DNA of 26,017 bases from Streptomyces fulvoviolaceus (lineage in GTDB: Bacteria > Actinomycetota > Actinomycetes > Streptomycetales > Streptomycetaceae), in NCBI RefSeq assembly GCF_000718165.1, contig NZ_JOEY01000085.1, positions 1 through 26,017 on the forward strand, written 5' to 3'. The notes under the pieces were generated by a model, which saw only the letters and a list, made by a program, of their open reading frames with translations, ran no database searches and had not been told where the DNA came from. The position numbers and the translations under genes are program-made. Below, in pieces: positions 8,216-15,614 of the stretch (positions within the stretch are counted from its first letter, which is position 1; each line of letters begins with the position of its first letter).

Positions 8216-8360
8216 ACCTCTGATCCTGGACGAGCCGGGGTCCGCGCTCTACAACCCACGGCTCCGCCGCCGCTACCCCGTCGTCGACGGCATCCCGCAG
8301 CTCCTTCCGAGCTCCGGGCAGCCGGCTTCGGACCAGGAACTCGCACGGCTGCCTCAGCAG
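8199..8360 (+). pseudogene. Trm112-like (UPF0434) protein remnant, 5' end missing
   Basis: The plus strand reads CPLDKGPLILDEPGSALYNP then RLRRRYPVVDGIPQLLPSSG, matching the core of small Trm112/UPF0434 zinc-ribbon-type proteins (CPxxKGPL, YPVxDGIPxLL). The dozen or so N-terminal residues that normally precede CP are absent; upstream DNA belongs to the opposite-strand TetR fragment. After about 8345 the family ending is lost and the frame runs on into the phosphatase gene, so this is not a functional gene. Confidence 0.6.
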
Positions 8361-8436
8361 TTCCCTCGATGCCGCGTGACGCGGGAGCGGCTTTCCGCGG
8401 TACTGGAGCGCTACCGGGGAGAGGGAACCGACCTCG

Positions 8437-10569
8437 TCACTGCACGAAGGCCGATGCCGGGAACCCGGCGGACTCGTTCAGTTCGGCCCAGACCGTCTTG
8501 CCGTGCCGGGCGTGGCGCGTTCCCCAGTGCTCGGCGAGTTGGGCGACCAGGAGCAGGCCGCGCCCGCCCTCGTCGAAGGTGCGGGCCCGGCGCAGGTGCG
8601 GAGTCGTGCTGCCGCCGTCGGAGACCTCGCACAGCAGGGCGCGGTCGTGGATGAGGCGCAACTGGATGGGAGGCCGGCCGTAGCGGATGGCGTTGGTGAC
8701 CAGTTCGCTGACCACCAGCTCGGCGGTGAAGTCGAGCTCCTCCAGTCCCCACGTGCTCAGCTGCTCGGAGACGCTCGACCGGGCCCCGGCGACTGCGGCC
8801 GGGTCGGCCTCCAGGTCCCAGCGGACGACCTGGAGGGCCCCGAGGGCGTGGGTGCGGGCCAGGAGCAGGGCGACGTCGTCGTCCGGGCGAGCCGGCAACA
8901 GGGCTTCGAGCACGGTGTCGCAGGTGGCCTCAAGGGACGGGGAGGGCTGGGCAAGGGCCTGGCGCAGCCTGGTGAGGCCCGCGTCGATGTCGCGGTCGCG
9001 GGCCTCGATCAGGCCGTCGGTGTAGAGGGCGAGCAGGCTGCCCTGGGGCAGGTCGACCTCCGCCGCCTCGAACGGCAGGCCGCCCAGGCCCAGCGGCGGG
9101 CCCGAGGGCAGATCGAGGAGGTCGGCCGTGCCTTCCCGGGTCACCACGGCGGGTAGCACATGACCCGCGCGGGCGAGGGTGCAGTGGCGGGAGACGGGGT
9201 CGTAGACGGCGTACAGGCAGGTGGCGCCGATGTCCCCGTCGGCTTCGACGGCCGGGTCCGCGGAGGCTTCGGCGGACAGGCGCAGTACGACGTCGTCCAA
9301 GTGTGTGAGGAGTTCGTCGGGCGGCAGGTCCATGTCGGCCAGGGTGCGTACGGCGGTCCGTAGCCGGCCCATGGTGGCGGCGGCGTGGATGCCGTGGCCG
9401 ACCACGTCGCCCACCACAAGGGCGACCCGGGCGCCGGACAGCGGGATGACGTCGTACCAGTCACCGCCCACGCCCGCCCGGGCGCCGGCGGGCAGGTAGC
9501 GGCAGGCGACCTCCACGGCCGACTGCTCTGCGGTGTGCTGCGGGAGCAGACTGCGCTGAAGAGTGAGGGCGGTGGCATGCGCGTGCGTGTAGAGGCGGGC
9601 GTTGTCGACGGCCACCGCCGCCCTGGCGGCGATCTCCTGGGCGAGGAGCAGATCATCGTCGTCGAAGCGGCCGGGGTTGCGGTGGCGGAAGAACTGCGCG
9701 ACACCCAGGGTGGCGCCACGGGCGCGCAGCGGCACCACCAGCGTCGAGTGGATGCCGTCGGCGGCGACGGCGCGACTGCCATGGTGCCGGGTGGGCTGCC
9801 CGGTGACCAGGGCACGAGCCGACGGCGAACCGTCCGGGCAGGTGTGGAGCTGCTGCGGCCTGATCTCCGATTCCGGGCAGCCCTCTATCGCCGACCCGCG
9901 CGCCATCCGGCGCAGCACGAGCGGGCCCTCCACCGGGGTGTCGTGTCCGCGGAGCGCGGAATCGAGCAGGTCGACGGTGACGCCGTCGGCGAAGTGCTCG
10001 CTGGCGAGGTCCGCCAGCTCCTGAGTGGTGCGGGCAATGTCCAGGGTGGTCCCGATGCGCATGCTCGCCTCGTTGACCATCGACAGACGCCATTGCAGTC
10101 GGCGGTCCCGCTCCTCCTGGAACGCCGCGACACCTTGCTCGGACGTGCGGTCCACGTAGCTGGTCGCCGTCGCGATCAGCTTGCGCGCTGCCGCACTGAT
10201 CAGTTCGGCATCACTCGTGAACCGGGGCATCTCTTCGAGCAGCCGGTCGAGGACGACACCCTGCGCGAGCCGGAAAGCCCGCAGCATCGTGCTGAGGGGC
10301 GTACCGTGCCGGGCCAGCCGACGCGCGCGCTCCACGTCGGCCGGCGGCGGTTCGATCTGGCTCGGCTCGATGCCGTACTCAAGGCCGAACAACGCGGCGA
10401 CAACGTGCTCGGCGACGTTGTCCGATGCCATGCGGGCCACGTCCGGGTCTTCCCACAGGTCGGGAAGCTCACGACGCAGGCGCCGCTCAACTTCAGCGAT
10501 CAGCTCGTCCGCTGTCGAGCTGAGTTCACGCGCGACGCGGGACAGGAGACTGTCGGCACTGACGTCCAC
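8437..10569 (-). CDS. SpoIIE-type PP2C phosphatase with GAF and C-terminal HATPase domain
   Basis: A soluble four-part regulator of 710 residues. Residues 1-170 are helical, with AELISAAARKLIATATSYVDR, resembling the N-terminal region of PucR/CdaR-type regulators. A GAF-like sensor covers about 170-335 (LVVPLRARGATLGVAQFFR). The PP2C/SpoIIE domain covers about 345-560, with the Asp motifs GVGGDWYDVI, VVGDVVGHG, LYTDGLIEARD and DDDVALLLA. The last 135 residues are an RsbW-like ATPase (VVSELVTNAIRYG, FDEGGRGLLLV). The family dephosphorylates anti-sigma-factor antagonists or acts in partner-switching; having both phosphatase and kinase-like folds in one chain is common in Streptomyces. The GTG start shows no ribosome site, and TATACG lies about 15-20 bases upstream, so translation may be leaderless. 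Confidence 0.92.
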   Translation of the reverse strand: MDVSADSLLSRVARELSSTADELIAEVERRLRRELPDLWEDPDVARMASDNVAEHVVAALFGLEYGIEPSQIEPPPADVERARRLARHGTPLSTMLRAFRLAQGVVLDRLLEEMPRFTSDAELISAAARKLIATATSYVDRTSEQGVAAFQEERDRRLQWRLSMVNEASMRIGTTLDIARTTQELADLASEHFADGVTVDLLDSALRGHDTPVEGPLVLRRMARGSAIEGCPESEIRPQQLHTCPDGSPSARALVTGQPTRHHGSRAVAADGIHSTLVVPLRARGATLGVAQFFRHRNPGRFDDDDLLLAQEIAARAAVAVDNARLYTHAHATALTLQRSLLPQHTAEQSAVEVACRYLPAGARAGVGGDWYDVIPLSGARVALVVGDVVGHGIHAAATMGRLRTAVRTLADMDLPPDELLTHLDDVVLRLSAEASADPAVEADGDIGATCLYAVYDPVSRHCTLARAGHVLPAVVTREGTADLLDLPSGPPLGLGGLPFEAAEVDLPQGSLLALYTDGLIEARDRDIDAGLTRLRQALAQPSPSLEATCDTVLEALLPARPDDDVALLLARTHALGALQVVRWDLEADPAAVAGARSSVSEQLSTWGLEELDFTAELVVSELVTNAIRYGRPPIQLRLIHDRALLCEVSDGGSTTPHLRRARTFDEGGRGLLLVAQLAEHWGTRHARHGKTVWAELNESAGFPASAFVQ

Positions 10570-10797
10570 AATGACGACGTTACGCCGTATAGGAGCGTCG
10601 GCCCCGCTGGAAGACCTCAGGTTGGTGCATGCACCGCTTCCACGGACCCGTCGTCATGGCCAGCTACCTGGGCTGTCTCCAAGGTCCAACGGGTTCCACC
10701 GACAACAGCAGCGCGGCTGGCGGCCATCCGGCGACCAGTACCGGTTTCCACTCCAAAGCCGTGCCGCCACGATGTTCGCAGCCAGCCAGACCACGCA
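10570..10797. other. Intergenic region upstream of the phosphatase
   Basis: No gene is supported here. The phosphatase promoter must lie in its left part; TATACG in minus-strand sense near 10590 is a weak -10 candidate. The rest is probably the decayed upstream portion of the flavin reductase fragment that ends at 10923, but I could not recover continuous homology in any frame. Confidence 0.4.
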
Positions 10798-10923
10798 GCT
10801 GTGCTGCCCGTACCCGGGCGGCATCCACTGCTGTCCGACGGCCTGGCCTGGCTCGACTGCCAGATCCAGACCGTCCACCCGGCCGGAGACCGCGACATCG
10901 TCATCGCCCGCGCACTGTCCTGA
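10798..10923 (+). pseudogene. Flavin reductase C-terminal remnant
   Basis: The last 40 codons before a TGA at 10921 read PLLSDGLAWLDCQIQTVHPA then GDRDIVIARALS, which is the closing signature of HpaC-type flavin reductases (a LAWLxC strand, then HPAGDHDIVIGRV). No start codon or upstream domain can be joined to it. An intact but diverged flavin reductase starts 146 bases further on, so this is either a broken duplicate or the remains of the gene previously occupying the site. Confidence 0.5.
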
Positions 10924-11032
10924 CCGCTCCCCGATGACAGCGGCCCGCTGTTCCCTCCACTCCGGCCTCTCCGCCCGCCCCACCTCCTGAGGACCTCACG
11001 GCCGACGGAGCCATCTCCCGGAAACACAGGGG

Positions 11033-11061
11033 TTGACAATCTTTTAGAACGACCTATTAAC
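11033..11061 (+). promoter_or_regulatory. Sigma-70-like promoter of the catabolic operon
   Basis: A perfect -35 hexamer TTGACA at 11033-11038 is followed at 16-17 bases by TATTAA/ATTAAC (11055-11061). Expected initiation falls at about 11068-11070, i.e. at the ATG of the flavin reductase, and no Shine-Dalgarno sequence is present, so the message is probably leaderless. The spacer (TTTTAGAACGACCTATTAA) is AT-rich and loosely palindromic, a natural place for the operon's TetR to bind. Confidence 0.65.
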
Positions 11062-11069
11062 TTTCTTCC

Positions 11070-11645
11070 ATGACGAACTCCCCCGAACCCGCGGCACGGC
11101 TTGCCGATCGGCCGCAGCCGACCGGCGCGGCGACCGTCGACCCGCTGGCCATGCGCCGATGCGTGAGCCGGTTCGCGACGGGCGTGGTGGTGGTCTCCTA
11201 CTCGGGTCCCGACGGGCCCCGAGGTGTCACCGTCAACTCGTTCACGTCGGTCTCGCTGGACCCTCCCCTGATCCTGGTCAGCATCGCGCGCTCCTCGCGC
11301 ACGCACACCCTGCTGTCCGGACGCCCGTTCGCGATCAACATCCTCGGCGCGGAACAGATGGCCGTCGCCCGGCACTTCGCCGGCGGTGAGCCGGATCTGA
11401 CGGTCACCTGGGACGAGGGCTCGGTGCCGTCTCTCGACGGGTCGCTCGCCCGCCTCTTCTGCGAGCCGTGGCAGCGGCTCGACGGCGGAGACCACTCGCT
11501 GTTCCTGGGCCGGGTGGTCGACCTGGACTACCGGGACGGCAATGCGCTCGCCTACCACGAGAGCCGTTTCACGTCGCTCACGGCCCCGCGTAGCTGGATT
11601 CCCAAGGAGCTGCTCGGAGAGGAGAAGTACCCCACATGGATGTGA
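11070..11645 (+). CDS. Flavin reductase (HpaC/HsaB family)
   Basis: A 191-residue member of the flavin reductase domain family. Established role: NAD(P)H-dependent reduction of free FMN/FAD that diffuses to a partner monooxygenase. Visible blocks are MRRCVSRFATGVVVVSY, GVTVNSFTSVSLDPPLILVS (flavin-binding strand region), INILGAEQMAVARHFAGG and the C-terminal DHSLFLGRVVDLDY. The likely partner is the HsaA-type oxygenase at 12567 in the same operon. The first 25 residues are an unusual Pro/Ala-rich leader. The 3' end overlaps the next gene by 10 bases, indicating coupled translation. Confidence 0.9.
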   Translation: MTNSPEPAARLADRPQPTGAATVDPLAMRRCVSRFATGVVVVSYSGPDGPRGVTVNSFTSVSLDPPLILVSIARSSRTHTLLSGRPFAINILGAEQMAVARHFAGGEPDLTVTWDEGSVPSLDGSLARLFCEPWQRLDGGDHSLFLGRVVDLDYRDGNALAYHESRFTSLTAPRSWIPKELLGEEKYPTWM

Positions 11646-12088
11646 TCGCGCAGCAGATACGCCCGCGGATCGAAGCACTGATCGCGGAGTTCGCCTGGCG
11701 GATCGACCACGAAGAAGGCCGTGGCGTCGCCAAGTTGTTCACCCCCGGAGGCGTCTACGCGCTCGGTGGGGTCGGTGAGCTGAACGGCCGCGAGCAGATC
11801 GCCGGCTTCTACGACTGGCGGCGCTCGGGCGGGCCCCGAACCTCTCGCCACCTCTTCACCAATCTCCACCTGGAGACGCTCGATCTCGACACGGGCCGCG
11901 CGCGCGGAACCTGCGTGCTGAGCCTCAACGCCGCGCACGGAGAGGGACCGCATCCACTGTCTCCGGTGATGATCGCCGACTACAGCGACGAGTATCAGCG
12001 CGCCGAGAACGGCGAGTGGCTGTTCGCGCGGCGCGACGTCTCAGTCGTCTTCGGTGAGATTCCCGGGATCGCCGAGGGGAGCCCGTGA
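11636..12088 (+). CDS. SnoaL-like / NTF2-fold protein
   Basis: A 150-residue protein with the SnoaL_4-type pattern: N-terminal helix (IEALIAEFAWRIDHEEGRGV), AKLFTPGGVYALGG, GREQIAGFYDWRR, TSRHLFTNLHLETLDLDTGR and a C-terminal strand GEWLFARRDVSVVFGE. The family includes dehydratases, isomerases and non-enzymatic small proteins; related proteins are often found beside ring-hydroxylating and steroid-degrading enzymes. The catalytic His/Asp pair cannot be assigned with certainty. It lies between the flavin reductase and the membrane protein, overlapping the former and 1 base from the latter. Confidence 0.8.
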   Translation: MDVIAQQIRPRIEALIAEFAWRIDHEEGRGVAKLFTPGGVYALGGVGELNGREQIAGFYDWRRSGGPRTSRHLFTNLHLETLDLDTGRARGTCVLSLNAAHGEGPHPLSPVMIADYSDEYQRAENGEWLFARRDVSVVFGEIPGIAEGSP

Positions 12089-12089
12089 C

Positions 12090-12524
12090 GTGCTCACGAC
12101 CGCGCGCATCCTGCTGACCTTCGCAGTGCTCGGCTACAGCCTGGTCCCGGCCGTGGCCGACTTCAACCGCACCCACGCGACGAACCCGCTGTGGACCGGA
12201 CACGCCAGATACCACGTCGTGTGGCAGGTATCGAGCTATCTCGGGATCGGCGCCGTGTCGCTGGGACTGCTCTGGCTTCCCCTGGAACATCCAGTCTGGC
12301 GCGCGCACCTCACCGCGGCGATCGCGCTCTGCGTGTACGGCGGGTTCTTCGCCGCGGCCGCGAGCCGACGGCTGTACGGCGGCACGCTCTCCGACGAGAA
12401 CGGCTACAAGCGGCTTGAGCCGCGCATCTTCGGACGGCCCTGGTCCGTGGACCTGAACATCGCCGGCTTCACCACGCTCATCCTGGTCCTCGCCATCGCC
12501 TGGGCGCTTGTCTTTCTCGCCTGA
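12090..12524 (+). CDS. Small four-helix integral membrane protein, unknown function
   Basis: A 144-residue protein with four hydrophobic segments: near residues 5-23, 48-68, 75-93 and 120-143. Between helices 1 and 2 lies the conserved-looking polar stretch NRTHATNPLWTGHARYHVVW; between 3 and 4 lies GTLSDENGYKRLEPRIFG. I do not recognise a named family with confidence. The GTG at 12090 is chosen because GAGGGGAG lies 8 bases upstream and the gene begins 1 base after the SnoaL-like stop. Its place inside a monooxygenase operon suggests substrate uptake or membrane tethering, which is inference. Confidence 0.75.
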   Translation: MLTTARILLTFAVLGYSLVPAVADFNRTHATNPLWTGHARYHVVWQVSSYLGIGAVSLGLLWLPLEHPVWRAHLTAAIALCVYGGFFAAAASRRLYGGTLSDENGYKRLEPRIFGRPWSVDLNIAGFTTLILVLAIAWALVFLA

Positions 12525-12566
12525 CACGCCCCACGACATCCCCAGAAGTAAGAACAGGAGACAAGC

Positions 12567-13733
12567 ATGTCCGCTGCCACCACCCTGAGCGACCGCGTCC
12601 GCGAGCTACTGCCCGCGATCGCCGAGCGCGCCCCCGAGACGGAAAGACTCCGGCGGGTCCCCGAGGAGACCATCGCCGAGCTGCGGAGCGTCGGCTATCT
12701 GCGCGCGTTCGTCCCCGCCAAGTACGGCGGTCTGGAGGTCAGCCCGTACGAGCTGGCACAGGCGACCCGGATACTGGCCGGGGCCTGTACCTCGACCGCG
12801 TGGGCCGCGCAGCTCCTGGCGGTTCACGCCCACCCGATCGCCAACTTCAGCCCCCGCCTCCAGGAAGAGGTTTGGGGTGCCGACCCGGACACCCTGCTCT
12901 GCTCGTCCGTCGCGCCGATGGGCAAGGCCACGCAGGTCGACGGCGGCATCCGCCTCAGCGGCCGGTACAGCTGGTCCAGCGGTTGCGAGCACGCCAGTTG
13001 GGCGATCGTCGGGTTCAAGATGCCCGGGACCTCGGGCGAACCCGAGCCGCACTTCGCCGTCGTACCGCGCGACGACTACCGCATCGAGGACACCTGGCAT
13101 GTGATGGGGCTCAAGGGCACCGGCAGCCAGGACCTCGTGATGGAGGACGTCTTCGTCCCCGACCACCGGGTCGAATCCGTGATCGGCATGAACCTCGGCA
13201 TGTCCCAGGGTTACGGGACCCACCCCGCGCCCTTGTTCGGGCTGCCGTTCCTGCCGGTGTTCTCGCTCGGGTTCTCGGTCGTGGGTCTCGGCGCCGCGGA
13301 GGCGCTGCGCGACCTCTACCAGCAGCGGCTCTCGACCCGAGTGCGCGCCTACACCGGTACGAAGGTCAGCCAGTCCACGCCCGCCCTGGTGCGCCTGGCC
13401 GAGGCGACACACGAACTGCGCTGCGCCGCTCGCCTGCTCGAACACGACTGGGAAGCCATGCAGGCCCGGGCCGAATCGACCGAGCCGGCGACCTGGGACG
13501 ACCTCGTCGAGTGGCGCGGCAACCAGGCGTACGCGACCCGCCTGTGCGTACGAGCGGCCGACCGGCTGTTCGAGGCATCAGGGGGCGGCGCCGTCCGCGA
13601 CGAGAGCACCATGCAGCGCCTCTGGCGCGACATCCACGCCGGCGCGGCGCACGCGTACTCCGACTACGACGTCGCGGCCCAGACCGTCGGAGCCCACCTG
13701 GCCGGGATTGCACCCCCCGAGGGAAGTTTCTAG
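12567..13733 (+). CDS. HsaA-type flavin-dependent monooxygenase (acyl-CoA dehydrogenase fold)
   Basis: A 388-residue class D flavin monooxygenase, aligned along its length with HsaA, the oxygenase that hydroxylates the phenolic ring of seco-steroids. Shared signatures: LRRVPEETIAELRSVGYLRA, VPAKYGGLEVSP, the active-site region SSVAPMGKATQVDGGIRLSG followed by WSSGCEHASWAIVG, GLKGTGSQDLVMEDVFVPDH, and near the end RLFEASGGGAVRDESTMQRL followed by WRDIHAGAAHA. It uses reduced flavin supplied by the reductase at 11070. AACAGGAGA precedes the ATG. Unlike the hsa cluster, no extradiol dioxygenase is adjacent on this strand; one sits in the divergent-facing operon at 24865. The substrate is probably a phenol, not necessarily steroid-derived. 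Confidence 0.88.
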   Translation: MSAATTLSDRVRELLPAIAERAPETERLRRVPEETIAELRSVGYLRAFVPAKYGGLEVSPYELAQATRILAGACTSTAWAAQLLAVHAHPIANFSPRLQEEVWGADPDTLLCSSVAPMGKATQVDGGIRLSGRYSWSSGCEHASWAIVGFKMPGTSGEPEPHFAVVPRDDYRIEDTWHVMGLKGTGSQDLVMEDVFVPDHRVESVIGMNLGMSQGYGTHPAPLFGLPFLPVFSLGFSVVGLGAAEALRDLYQQRLSTRVRAYTGTKVSQSTPALVRLAEATHELRCAARLLEHDWEAMQARAESTEPATWDDLVEWRGNQAYATRLCVRAADRLFEASGGGAVRDESTMQRLWRDIHAGAAHAYSDYDVAAQTVGAHLAGIAPPEGSF

Positions 13734-13741
13734 GAGCATCG

Positions 13742-14707
13742 ATGAGAATCGCCAACATCGCCGTAGCCGGCCGCCCCCGTCTCGTCGCCCCCGGACTCGA
13801 GAACAGCGTCATCGACCTCGCGCTGCTGCTCGGCCGGGACGCCCTCGACATGGACACGTTCCTCGCTGAGGCCGACGCGCTGCTGCCGACCTTGCGAGCG
13901 ATGCTCGCCGAGCCGGCACCCGAGCACACCATCCTCGATGTCAGCCAGGTCCGCTGGCTGCCGCCGTCACCGCGGCCGTCGAAGATCGTGGGCGTCGCGA
14001 TCAACAACAAGCTCGGAGCACAGTTCGCACACCGAACCCCCGTCGAGCCCGCCTACTTCCTCAAACCCCCCTCGGCGCTCGTCGGCCACGGAGAACCCGT
14101 CGTGGTGCCGAAGGAGTACGGACTCACTCACCCCGAGCCCGAACTCGCCGCGGTCATCGGTACCCGCGCACGGAACCTCACCCCCGAGAACGCCCTCGAC
14201 GCCGTACTCGGCTTCACGATCATCAACGACATCACGTCGCCCGGTCTGAAGGACCGCGACAGCATGGAGTTGGTCCTGCCGATCGACATCGGATCCGACC
14301 TCAGCTGGCGCCGCCGCCACGGCGAGGACGACCACTCGATCTACCTCACCTACCACGCGCGCTCGAAGGGGTGCGACACCTTTGCCCCGATGGGGCCGTG
14401 GCTGGTCACACGAGACGAGATCCCCGACCCCAACGATCTCGACGTCGAATGCCGTCTTGACGGGGAACTCGTGCTCATCGATTCGACCCGGAACCTCACC
14501 TTCTCCATTCAGGAGGCAATCGCGCATCTGTCCCGGTCCATGACCCTCGAACCGGGCGACGTGGTCCACTTCGGGACCGCCTTCCAGTCGGCCGCGCCCG
14601 AGCGGTACCCGACAATCCGTCATCTCGACATGAGCAGGATCGACGGCACCTTCTCGATCGACATCCAGGGAATCGGGCGGCTGGACAATCCCATCGCCCG
14701 ATCATGA
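13742..14707 (+). CDS. Fumarylacetoacetate hydrolase (FAH) family enzyme
   Basis: A protein of 321 residues starting at the ATG 8 bases after the monooxygenase stop, with TAGGAG as ribosome site. The FAH core begins near residue 80 (SKIVGVAINNK); metal ligands are likely E132 and E134 in HPEPELAAVIG, followed by GFTIINDIT (D163). The C-terminal signature is LIDSTRNLTFSIQEAIAHLS and LEPGDVVHFGTAF. The family hydrolyses C-C bonds of 1,3-diketo acids or isomerises/decarboxylates catechol meta-cleavage products. It probably processes the ring-opened product of the pathway. The stop overlaps the following TetR start by ATGA. Confidence 0.88.
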   Translation: MRIANIAVAGRPRLVAPGLENSVIDLALLLGRDALDMDTFLAEADALLPTLRAMLAEPAPEHTILDVSQVRWLPPSPRPSKIVGVAINNKLGAQFAHRTPVEPAYFLKPPSALVGHGEPVVVPKEYGLTHPEPELAAVIGTRARNLTPENALDAVLGFTIINDITSPGLKDRDSMELVLPIDIGSDLSWRRRHGEDDHSIYLTYHARSKGCDTFAPMGPWLVTRDEIPDPNDLDVECRLDGELVLIDSTRNLTFSIQEAIAHLSRSMTLEPGDVVHFGTAFQSAAPERYPTIRHLDMSRIDGTFSIDIQGIGRLDNPIARS

Positions 14708-15372
14708 CCGACCACCCGATCACATACCCTGATCGGGTGGCACCCCCAGAGAAGAGCGACGAGACGACCAAGATCGACGGGCGCCGCCTGCGCGGCGAGG
14801 CCACGCGTGCGGCAGCGATCAAGGCGGCAGCCGAACTGTTCGCGTCGCAGGGCTACTCCGCAACCGGCATCAACAGCATCGCCAAGGCGGCCGGCGCGAA
14901 CTCGGCGTCGCTCTACCACGCCTTCGGCAGCAAGGAAGGGCTGCTGGCTGCCGTCGTCGAGCACGCCAGCAACGAGTTCTTCGAGCAGCTCGACGTGCTC
15001 GGTGATCAGCCGACGCCGACGCAGGCCCTGCGCCGGCTGGCGGACTCCTTCGAGGCAAATCCGCTCTTCCTCCGGCTCCTTCTGATCCTCGTCCTTGAGC
15101 GCGGCAGAGAAGACCCGGTACTGCTGCAGACCGCGATCGCGGTCCGGGAGCGGGGCCGCGCCATGATGGCCGACGCGATGCTCGCCCATCTGCCCGACCT
15201 GCCCGCGGCCCGGCGCGCACAGGTACTCGATGACCTCAGCCGCCTGCTCATGCTCTTGGTCGACGGCGCGTTCATCGCACGTCAGGTCGACGCGGACGCC
15301 GAGAGATTCCGCCATCTCTTCGACCTGATGGCGGCGGCGATGCAGGGCATGGTGGGCGAGCTCTCGGCCTGA
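14704..15372 (+). CDS. TetR-family transcriptional regulator
   Basis: A 222-residue one-domain-plus-HTH regulator. DNA-binding part: AAIKAAAELFASQGYSATGI, then INSIAKAAGANSASLYHAFG and SKEGLLAAVV. The ligand domain has a hydrophobic run LFLRLLLILVLERG. The ATG overlaps the FAH stop; a GTG at 14737 would shorten the protein by 11 residues and would place a 29-bp inverted repeat in front of the start instead of inside the gene. As the last gene of the 11070 operon it is likely an autoregulator acting on the promoter at 11033 and possibly on the one before 15615. It is not a close relative of the TetR at 17576. Confidence 0.9.
   Translation: MTDHPITYPDRVAPPEKSDETTKIDGRRLRGEATRAAAIKAAAELFASQGYSATGINSIAKAAGANSASLYHAFGSKEGLLAAVVEHASNEFFEQLDVLGDQPTPTQALRRLADSFEANPLFLRLLLILVLERGREDPVLLQTAIAVRERGRAMMADAMLAHLPDLPAARRAQVLDDLSRLLMLLVDGAFIARQVDADAERFRHLFDLMAAAMQGMVGELSA
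14712..14740 (+). repeat. Inverted repeat spanning the two possible starts of the TetR gene
   Basis: Perfect 11-bp arms CCACCCGATCA (14712-14722) and TGATCGGGTGG (14730-14740) with a 7-base loop. It begins 8 bases after the ATG at 14704 and ends over the GTG at 14737. It could be an operator for autoregulation or an RNA hairpin that limits expression of the regulator relative to the enzymes upstream. Confidence 0.6.
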
Positions 15373-15514
15373 GAGGGCGGTGGGCAGAGACCGGCCGACA
15401 GCCGAGAGGGCGCCGGCGGTGATGCCTGGCATGCCCGAACGTCGCGTCGTGAACGCCCACTTGCGCTTCCACACGCAGTTCACCTCGGCCTGACCTCTCC
15501 CGACCTAACTGAAT

Positions 15515-15528
15515 CGAACGATAGTTCG
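15515..15528 (+). promoter_or_regulatory. Candidate TetR operator before the acyl-CoA synthetase
   Basis: CGAAC-GATA-GTTCG is a perfect 5-bp-arm palindrome in the 233-base gap between the TetR gene and the CoA ligase. Its GAACGA half also occurs in the promoter spacer at 11033-11061. This is the form of operator expected for a TetR dimer; -35/-10 boxes nearby are not clear. Confidence 0.4.
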
Positions 15529-15614
15529 GGAACGAGAACCGCCGCCGAGATCCTCGACCGTCTCGCCTCATACCTTCAACGAATTCCCGCCGCAGCACAC
15601 TAGGGATGCTTCAC

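Noticed and set aside
9385..10797. Long plus-strand frame opposite the SpoIIE phosphatase
   Set aside because: It is antisense to a clear multidomain protein, with no motif. Only its last 40 codons, beyond the phosphatase gene, look like a real protein remnant.
15420..15493. Short plus-strand frame ending in VVNAHLRFHTQFTSA
   Set aside because: Only about 24 codons, no ribosome site and no recognisable family; most likely noncoding.
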